The position numbers and the translations under genes are program-made. The notes under the pieces are model-generated. The model was given only the letters and a program-made list of their open reading frames with translations, had not been told where the DNA came from and searched no databases. Positions 58,552 to 64,000 of a stretch of 64,000 bases of DNA are shown one piece after another (position 1 is the first letter of the stretch; the number at the start of each line of letters is the position of its first letter). This stretch comes from Mycobacterium sp. 852002-51971_SCH5477799-a. Lineage in GTDB: Bacteria > Actinomycetota > Actinomycetes > Mycobacteriales > Mycobacteriaceae. Location of the stretch: the NCBI RefSeq assembly GCF_001667145.1, contig NZ_LZIF01000111.1, positions 1 to 64,000 of the forward strand, written 5' to 3'.

Positions 58552-60057
58552 ATGACCGGAGCGTTGCTGGTCGCGGGCACCAGCTCCGACGCCGGGAAAT
58601 CGGTGGTGGTGGCGGGCCTGTGCCGGTTGTTGGCCCGCCGCGGGGTCCGCGTCGCCCCCTTCAAGGCGCAGAACATGTCCAACAACTCGGTGGTGACCAT
58701 CGAAGGCGGTGAGATCGGCCGCGCCCAGGCGATCCAGGCGCGCGCGGCGGGGCTGGAACCCAGCGTGCGATTCAACCCGATCCTGCTCAAGCCGGGCGGC
58801 GACCGCACCTCGCAGCTGGTGATCAAGGGTCAGGTCGCCGACTCGGTCAGCGCGAAAAGCTATGTGCGGCATCGTGATCGGCTGGCGTCCGTCGTATTCG
58901 ACGAATTGTCCTGCTTGCGCGAAGAATTCGATGCGGTGATCTGCGAGGGGGCCGGCTCGCCGGCCGAGATCAATCTGCGCGCCACCGATCTGGCCAACAT
59001 GGGGCTGGCCCGGGCCGCGAATTTACCGGTAGTCCTGGTCGGGGACATCGATCGGGGCGGCCTGTTGGCGCATCTGTTCGGGACGGTGGCGGTGCTCGAA
59101 CCCGACGACCAAGCCCTGATCGCCGGCTTCATCGTCAACAAGTTCCGCGGTGACCCCGCGCTGCTCGAACCCGGGTTGCGTCAGCTGCATGACATGACGG
59201 GCCGCCCGACCTACGGCGTGCTGCCGTTCGCCGACGAGCTGTGGTTGGACGCCGAAGACTCGCTGTCGGTAGTCGCGCACCGCGTCATCGGCAGGCCCGC
59301 GCCCCCGCGCGGTGACCAGTGGCTGCGGGTAGCCGCCGTTCGGCTGCCCCGCATTTCCAACTCCACCGACGTCGAGGCGCTGGCCTGCGAGCCGGGTGTG
59401 CTGGTTCGCTGGGTCGCCGACCCCGCCGACCTCACCGACACCGACCTGATCGTCATCCCCGGCACCAAGGCCACGGTTTCCGACCTGTCTTGGCTGCGCG
59501 ATCACGGCCTTGCCGATGCGATCACCGCGCATGCTCGTGCCGGCAAGCCGGTGCTGGGCATCTGTGGTGGCTTTCAGATGCTGTGCAGTCGCCTAGACGA
59601 TCCGGTGGAATCCGGGACCACGGGCGTGCCCGGCCTGGGACTGCTGGACATCGACATCGCCTTTCATCCCGACAAGACGTTGCGTCGCTGGCAGCGACCG
59701 CTCACCGGCTACGAGATCCATCACGGCCGGGTCGCGCGCTGCGCCGAACAGAGCTGGTTCGCGGCCGGTGCGGATCCGGATACGCAGGGCGTGGTGCGCG
59801 GCGCGGTTTTCGGGACTCATTGGCACGGCTTGCTCGATAACGACGAGTTCCGGCGCGTTTGGCTCGACCGGGTTGCCGACGCCGCCGGCCGCAGTGGCTT
59901 CGTGGTCGCCGGCGTCAACGTCGTCGACCGCCGCGATGCCCAGCTCGACCTCGCCGCCGATCTGCTGGCCTGCCATCTCGACATCGACGGTATTCTCAGG
60001 TTGCTTGACGGTCCGCCGCCACAGCGGCCTCATCTCGCAAGTCGCTTGCGGCCGTGA
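58552..60057 (+). CDS. cobQ: Adenosylcobyric acid synthase
   Basis: Amidates cobyrinic side chains with glutamine and ATP in late cobalamin synthesis; 501 aa. Seen: P-loop-like 'AGTSSDAGKSVVVAGLCRLLARRGV', 'FKAQNMSNNS', 'VGDIDRGGLLAHLFGT', and the class I glutaminase half with Cys in 'GICGGFQML' and the His in 'FGTHWHGLL'. ATG 58552 is 10 nt after mapB. In H37Rv cobQ1 (Rv2848c) lies elsewhere, so this position is different. Confidence 0.94.
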   Translation: MTGALLVAGTSSDAGKSVVVAGLCRLLARRGVRVAPFKAQNMSNNSVVTIEGGEIGRAQAIQARAAGLEPSVRFNPILLKPGGDRTSQLVIKGQVADSVSAKSYVRHRDRLASVVFDELSCLREEFDAVICEGAGSPAEINLRATDLANMGLARAANLPVVLVGDIDRGGLLAHLFGTVAVLEPDDQALIAGFIVNKFRGDPALLEPGLRQLHDMTGRPTYGVLPFADELWLDAEDSLSVVAHRVIGRPAPPRGDQWLRVAAVRLPRISNSTDVEALACEPGVLVRWVADPADLTDTDLIVIPGTKATVSDLSWLRDHGLADAITAHARAGKPVLGICGGFQMLCSRLDDPVESGTTGVPGLGLLDIDIAFHPDKTLRRWQRPLTGYEIHHGRVARCAEQSWFAAGADPDTQGVVRGAVFGTHWHGLLDNDEFRRVWLDRVADAAGRSGFVVAGVNVVDRRDAQLDLAADLLACHLDIDGILRLLDGPPPQRPHLASRLRP

Positions 60058-60165
60058 GTTATTCGCCGTTTTGGCGGCTCGAACGTCGCCGTTGACGACG
60101 CGGTCAAAGAGTTAAGGCGCTGTATTAAATGCCCAGAATCGTCGCGCTCGCATGCCGTTTGGCTG

Positions 60166-60171
60166 TAGCGT
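60166..60171 (+). promoter_or_regulatory. -10 element for the degenerate hydrolase gene
   Basis: TAGCGT (TANNNT) ends 6 nt before GTG 60178. Probable leaderless promoter. Confidence 0.45.
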
Positions 60172-60177
60172 GCTGGG

Positions 60178-60738
60178 GTGTCCTCGATGATGACCACTCT
60201 GGACGGGTTTCCCGTACCGGTGGTTGTGGCCGGCCCGGAGACCGGCGTCGTCGTCGTTATCTTGGGCGACGAGGACCGCATCCCGGCGGCGTATGACGCC
60301 GTCTGCGAGCGACTGCACACCGCGTCGCTTCGGACGGTCGTGATCGGCTTCGACCCGCGCCTGACGCCCAAGTCGGTGATCGGCATCCTCGACGCGCTGA
60401 GCATCGGGTGGGCCGTGGTGATGGGTGACCGCGCCGGCGGAGAACTCGCCTGGGAACTGACGGCAACCCGGCTGGGCCGGTTTGTCGGACTGGTGGTGAT
60501 CGATCGCGGCCATCCGCGGGCCGCCGACTACGAAGGCGTCGTCACCGACGGCCACTGCCCGCCCGTTGAGATCGGCACCACCGTGTTGGTCAGCTCGCCG
60601 GCCGCGCGAGCGGTGGCACAGGCCAGCCAGCGCTTCGTCTACGCCGAATACCGGGTGGTGCACCTGGGGCGGCGCAGCGTGCAGGAGTCGACGGCGCAGC
60701 TGGCCGCCGAGATCATTTTGCGCACCAGTACCTGGTAG
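60178..60738 (+). CDS. Alpha/beta hydrolase-like protein without a nucleophile Ser
   Basis: Protein of 186 aa with an alternating beta-alpha pattern and an elbow-like 'AVVMGDRAGGELAWEL', where the hydrolase consensus GxSxGG has Arg instead of Ser. Other catalytic residues cannot be assigned. It may be a pseudo-enzyme or a ligand-binding relative. It lies 19 nt before glnA4 and is probably co-transcribed. GTG 60178; ATG 60187 or 60190 are alternatives. Confidence 0.75.
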   Translation: MSSMMTTLDGFPVPVVVAGPETGVVVVILGDEDRIPAAYDAVCERLHTASLRTVVIGFDPRLTPKSVIGILDALSIGWAVVMGDRAGGELAWELTATRLGRFVGLVVIDRGHPRAADYEGVVTDGHCPPVEIGTTVLVSSPAARAVAQASQRFVYAEYRVVHLGRRSVQESTAQLAAEIILRTSTW

Positions 60739-60757
60739 CGCCTGGTTGACTACGGTC

Positions 60758-62152
60758 ATGGCCAGTGAAGAAAGTGCTGTGACCGAGCCGAACGCCGCGA
60801 TGTTGTCGTTGACCGCGCTGCAGCGGCTCGTGAGCACCGGCGAGGTGGACACCGTCATCGTGGCGTTCGCCGACATGCAGGGCCGGCTGGTCGGGAAGCG
60901 GGTCGACGCACGGTTGTTCGCCGACGAGGTGGCCGCCCACGGCGCCGAGTGCTGCGGCTATCTGCTCGCCGTCGACGTCGACATGAACACCGTCGGCGGC
61001 TATGCGATCTCGAGCTGGGAAACCGGTTACGGGGACACCGTGGCCAGGCCCGACCTGTCCACCCTGCGGCGCGTCCCGTGGCTGCCGGGTACGGCGTTGG
61101 TGATCGCCGACGTCGGCTGGGCCGACGGCAGCCCCGTCACCGTGGCGCCGCGGGCGATCCTGCGCCGCCAGCTCGACCGGCTGGCCGAACGCGGCTGGGC
61201 CGCCGACGTCGCAACCGAACTGGAATTCATCGTGTTCGACGAGTCCTACCGTCAGGCGTGGGCCATCGGGTACCGCGGGCTGACCCCGGCCAGCGACTAC
61301 AACATCGACTACGCGATCTCGGCGTCGTCGCGAATGGAGCCGCTGCTACGCGACATCCGGCTGGGGATGATCGGCGCCGGCCTGCGCTTCGAAGCCGTCA
61401 AGGGCGAATGCCACAAGGGGCAGCAGGAAATCGGTTTCCGCTACGCCGACGCCCTGGTCACCTGTGACAACCACGTCATCTACAAGAACGGCGCCAAGGA
61501 GATCGCCGACCAGCACGGCAAAAGCCTGACGTTCATGGCGAAATACGATGAGCGAGAGGGGAACAGCTGCCACGTTCACCTCTCGCTGCGTGACTCGCAG
61601 GGCGGTGCGGTGTTCGCCGATCCCAGCCACCCGCACGGCATGTCATCGGCATTCTGCAGTTTTCTGGCCGGCCTGCTGGCCACCCTGGGTGACCTCACAC
61701 TGTTTTTTGCGCCGAATATCAACTCCTACAAGCGATTCGCCGACGGTAGTTTCGCGCCCACCGCCCTGGCGTGGGGACTGGACAATCGCACCTGCGCGCT
61801 GCGGGTGGTCGGTCGTGGGCCCAACACCCGAGTCGAGTGCCGGGTCCCCGGAGGCGACGTCAACCCGTATCTGGCGGTGGCGGCGATCGTCGCCGGGGGG
61901 CTGTACGGTGTTGAACGGGGCCTGGCGTTACCGGCTCCCTGCGCCGGCAACGCGTACCAGGCTCCCGGCGTCGAGCGGCTGCCCGTCACGCTGGCCGAGG
62001 CGGCCTCGGCGTTCGAACGCTCGACGTTCGCTCGGGACGTGTTCGGCGACGACGTTGTCGCCCACTACCTGAACAGCGCCCGCGTGGAGTTGGCGGCGTT
62101 CAACGCGGCGGTCACCGACTGGGAGAGGACGCGTGGGTTTGAACGGCTCTAG
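60758..62152 (+). CDS. glnA4: Glutamine synthetase-like enzyme GlnA4
   Basis: GS-family ligase of 464 aa, orthologue of Rv2860c. Seen: 'DTVIVAFADMQGRLVGKRVDARLF', metal-site 'ATELEFIVFDESYRQAW', 'EAVKGECHKGQQEIGFRYADAL', 'FMAKYDEREGNSCHVHLSL' and 'NRTCALRVVGRGPNTRVECRVPGGDVNPYLAVAA'. The substrate-pocket sequences differ from true GlnA, and neighbouring genes suggest gamma-glutamylation of an amine (polyamine or ethanolamine type) for catabolism. The stop overlaps the next gene by 20 nt. Confidence 0.93.
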   Translation: MASEESAVTEPNAAMLSLTALQRLVSTGEVDTVIVAFADMQGRLVGKRVDARLFADEVAAHGAECCGYLLAVDVDMNTVGGYAISSWETGYGDTVARPDLSTLRRVPWLPGTALVIADVGWADGSPVTVAPRAILRRQLDRLAERGWAADVATELEFIVFDESYRQAWAIGYRGLTPASDYNIDYAISASSRMEPLLRDIRLGMIGAGLRFEAVKGECHKGQQEIGFRYADALVTCDNHVIYKNGAKEIADQHGKSLTFMAKYDEREGNSCHVHLSLRDSQGGAVFADPSHPHGMSSAFCSFLAGLLATLGDLTLFFAPNINSYKRFADGSFAPTALAWGLDNRTCALRVVGRGPNTRVECRVPGGDVNPYLAVAAIVAGGLYGVERGLALPAPCAGNAYQAPGVERLPVTLAEAASAFERSTFARDVFGDDVVAHYLNSARVELAAFNAAVTDWERTRGFERL

Positions 62153-62894
62153 ATCAGACGGTGGCGACCCGCGCCGCCCGGTGGTCGGCCTGACGACATA
62201 TCTGGAGCAGGTGCAGACCGGCATCTGGGATATCCGCGCCGGCTTCCTGCCCGCCGACTATTTCGAAGGCGTCATCCTGGCCGGCGGGATCGCGGTGTTG
62301 CTGCCGCCGCAGCCGGTGGGCGCCGAGGTCGTCGACGCCGTACTGGACGGCCTGCATGCGCTGGTGATCACCGGGGGATATGACCTGGACCCCGCCAGCT
62401 ACGGCCAGCAACCGCACCCGACCACCGATCAACCCCGCACCGAACGCGACGCGTGGGAGTTCGCGTTGTTGCAGGGCGCGCTGCGGCGCGGCCTGCCGGT
62501 GCTGGGAATCTGCCGCGGCGCACAGGTGCTCAACGTCGCGCTGGGCGGCACCCTGCATCAGCACCTGCCCGACGTGCTCGGGCACAGCGGGCATCGGGCG
62601 GGCAACGGGGTGTTCGCCAGGCTGCCGGTGCGCACCGTGGCGGGCACCCGGCTGGCCGCGCTGATCGGGGAATCCACCGACGCGCCGAGCTATCACCACC
62701 AGGCCGTCGACCGGGTGGGCGACGGCTTGGCGGTCAGCGCACGGGACGCCGACGGCGTCGTCGAGGCGCTGGAGCTGCCCGGGGACAGGTTTGTGCTTGC
62801 GGTGCAATGGCATCCGGAACAGTCGCTGGACGACCTGCGGTTGTTCGCCGCGATCGTCGACGCCGCCCGGTCGTACGCGGGGCGCGTGAGCTGA
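62133..62894 (+). CDS. Class I glutamine amidotransferase-like hydrolase (PuuD-like)
   Basis: Peptidase C26-family enzyme of 253 aa, like gamma-glutamyl-gamma-aminobutyrate hydrolase. Seen: 'VITGGYDLDPASYG', nucleophile Cys in 'VLGICRGAQVLNVALGGTLHQ', and the His-Glu pair in 'AVQWHPEQS'. GTG 62133 overlaps glnA4. With GlnA4 (ligase) and AldC (dehydrogenase) it makes a puu-type gamma-glutamylated amine pathway: attach, oxidise, release. Orthologue of Rv2859c. Confidence 0.92.
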   Translation: MGLNGSRSDGGDPRRPVVGLTTYLEQVQTGIWDIRAGFLPADYFEGVILAGGIAVLLPPQPVGAEVVDAVLDGLHALVITGGYDLDPASYGQQPHPTTDQPRTERDAWEFALLQGALRRGLPVLGICRGAQVLNVALGGTLHQHLPDVLGHSGHRAGNGVFARLPVRTVAGTRLAALIGESTDAPSYHHQAVDRVGDGLAVSARDADGVVEALELPGDRFVLAVQWHPEQSLDDLRLFAAIVDAARSYAGRVS

Positions 62895-62895
62895 G

Positions 62896-64000
62896 TTGAC
62901 CGCCGCGCAGCTGATCAATCCGGCAACCGAGGAGGTGCTGCGCTCGGTCGAGCACGCCGACGCCGCCGCGGTCGACGACGCGGTCGGGCGGGCGCGCGCG
63001 GCCCAGCGGCGATGGGCGCGGTCGGCCCCGGCCGAGCGGGCCGCCGCATTGCGGGCCTTCGCCGCCGCCGTCGACACCCATCTCGGCGAGCTGGCCGCAC
63101 TCGAAGTCGCCAATTCGGGACACCCCATCGCGGCAGCCGAATGGGAAGCCGGTCACGTCCGCGACGTGTTGAACTTCTACGCCCCTAGCCCGGAAAGCTT
63201 GTCCGGCAAGCAAATTCCCGTAGCCGGTGGCCTGGACGTCACGTTCAACGAACCGATGGGCGTGGTCGGCGTGATCACCCCGTGGAACTTTCCGATGCCC
63301 ATCGCATCATGGGGTTTCGCACCCGCCCTGGCCGCGGGCAACGCCGTGCTGATCAAACCCGCCGAGGCGACGCCGCTGACCACGATCCGGCTCGGTGAGC
63401 TGGCGGCGCAAGCCGGACTCGACGCGGACCTGCTCCAGGTGCTGCCGGGGCGGGGCCCGGTGGTCGGGAAGCGGTTCGTGACCCACCCCGACATCCGCAA
63501 GATCGTGTTCACCGGGTCCACCGACGTCGGCAAATTGGTGATGGCCGGTGCGGCCGCTCAGGTGAAGCGGGTGACCCTGGAATTGGGCGGCAAGAGCGCC
63601 AACATCGTTTTCGCCGACTGCGACCTCGAGCGCGCCGCGGCGACCGCACCGGCCGGGGTGTTCGACAATGCGGGACAGGATTGCTGCGCTCGCAGCCGAA
63701 TCCTGGTGCAGCGCAGCGTCTACGACCGATTCATGGAGTTGCTCGAACCGGCCGTCACCAGTGTCGTGGTCGGCGACCCGGCCTCCCGTGACACCGAGAT
63801 GGGCCCGCTGGTGTCGGCCGCCCATCGGGACAAGGTGGCGTCGTATGTGCCCGACGACGCCCCCGTCGCGTTCCGCGGTAATGCGCCGGCTGGTCGTGGA
63901 TTCTGGTTCCCGCCAACCGTTTTGACACCGCAGCGCACCGACCGTTGCGTCACCGATGAGATCTTCGGCCCGGTCGTCACGGTGCTGGCCTTCGACGACG
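62896..64000 (+). CDS. aldC: Aldehyde dehydrogenase AldC (3' end outside window)
   Basis: NAD(P)-dependent aldehyde dehydrogenase; the first ~368 residues are present and the frame is open at the right edge. TTG 62896 starts 'LTAAQLINPATEEVLRSVEHADAAAVDDAV' (first residue read as Met). Seen: cofactor segment 'GVITPWNFPMPIASWGFAPALAAGNAVLIKPAE', 'IVFTGSTDVGKLV', catalytic Glu in 'TLELGGKSANIVF', and Cys in 'NAGQDCCARSRI'. Orthologue of Rv2858c; the likely substrate is a gamma-glutamylated aminoaldehyde, by operon context. Confidence 0.93.
   Translation, partial: MTAAQLINPATEEVLRSVEHADAAAVDDAVGRARAAQRRWARSAPAERAAALRAFAAAVDTHLGELAALEVANSGHPIAAAEWEAGHVRDVLNFYAPSPESLSGKQIPVAGGLDVTFNEPMGVVGVITPWNFPMPIASWGFAPALAAGNAVLIKPAEATPLTTIRLGELAAQAGLDADLLQVLPGRGPVVGKRFVTHPDIRKIVFTGSTDVGKLVMAGAAAQVKRVTLELGGKSANIVFADCDLERAAATAPAGVFDNAGQDCCARSRILVQRSVYDRFMELLEPAVTSVVVGDPASRDTEMGPLVSAAHRDKVASYVPDDAPVAFRGNAPAGRGFWFPPTVLTPQRTDRCVTDEIFGPVVTVLAFDD

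Overview
The window is GC-rich, densely packed chromosomal DNA from a slow-growing, non-tuberculous Mycobacterium, most likely the M. avium complex or a close relative. Gene order follows the M. tuberculosis H37Rv block Rv2921c (ftsY) to Rv2858c (aldC), and many proteins match the H37Rv products almost residue for residue as I recall them. Species placement is inference: no rRNA is present. The block differs from H37Rv in several ways: pknI is absent, no mpt70-dipZ-mpt83 cluster lies next to dxr, several metabolic genes are inserted, and an accessory segment of about 10 kb separates the Rv2887-like and Rv2884-like regulators.

Layout. 1-5.4 kb: 3' end of ftsY, then the nitrogen operon amt-glnB-glnD. 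5.4-13.5 kb: a helicase and an alpha/beta hydrolase (minus strand), ffh, two amidohydrolases and a TetR regulator. 13.5-20.9 kb: dacB2, a SnoaL-like protein, rpsP-khpA-rimM-trmD, an LppW homologue, rplS, lepB, rnhB and a DUF2469 protein. 20.9-29.7 kb: a GAF-ANTAR regulator, an epimerase, the yraN-comM-dprA DNA-processing genes (comM is frameshifted in its Walker A motif), a siderophore-interacting protein, a lactate-monooxygenase-like flavoenzyme, xerC and an M23 peptidase. 30-33.6 kb: rpsB-tsf, an amidase and a MarR regulator whose start codon lies in a perfect palindrome. 33.7-44.7 kb: accessory, stress-flavoured region with ChaB/Rho-N, phosphatidylserine decarboxylase-like, membrane-anchored Hsp70-like, membrane plus cytochrome b561/molybdopterin fusion, SDR, MPT63-like, acyltransferase, OmpR-family and CsbD genes; two SigF-type promoters are visible. 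45-50.4 kb: pyrH-frr-cdsA-rlmN, then a secreted thioredoxin-like protein and a CcdA-like partner. 50.4-54.1 kb: dxr-rip1-ispG. 54.1-64 kb: GNAT, penicillin-binding lipoprotein, DUF1707 protein, mapB, cobQ, a degenerate hydrolase, glnA4, a glutamine amidotransferase and the 5' part of aldC.

How it fits together. Most genes are housekeeping: SRP targeting (FtsY, Ffh, LepB), ribosome and tRNA maturation, isoprenoid precursor synthesis (Dxr, IspG), regulated intramembrane proteolysis (Rip1), phospholipid synthesis (CdsA) and nitrogen sensing. Many start codons sit 6-8 nt after a TANNNT-like -10 hexamer with no Shine-Dalgarno sequence, the pattern of leaderless mycobacterial transcripts. The best candidates for undescribed biology are in the accessory region, above all the membrane redox trio at 37.9-40.3 kb and the PSD-like and Hsp70-like proteins beside it. 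No tRNA, rRNA, CRISPR array, insertion sequence or phage gene was seen.
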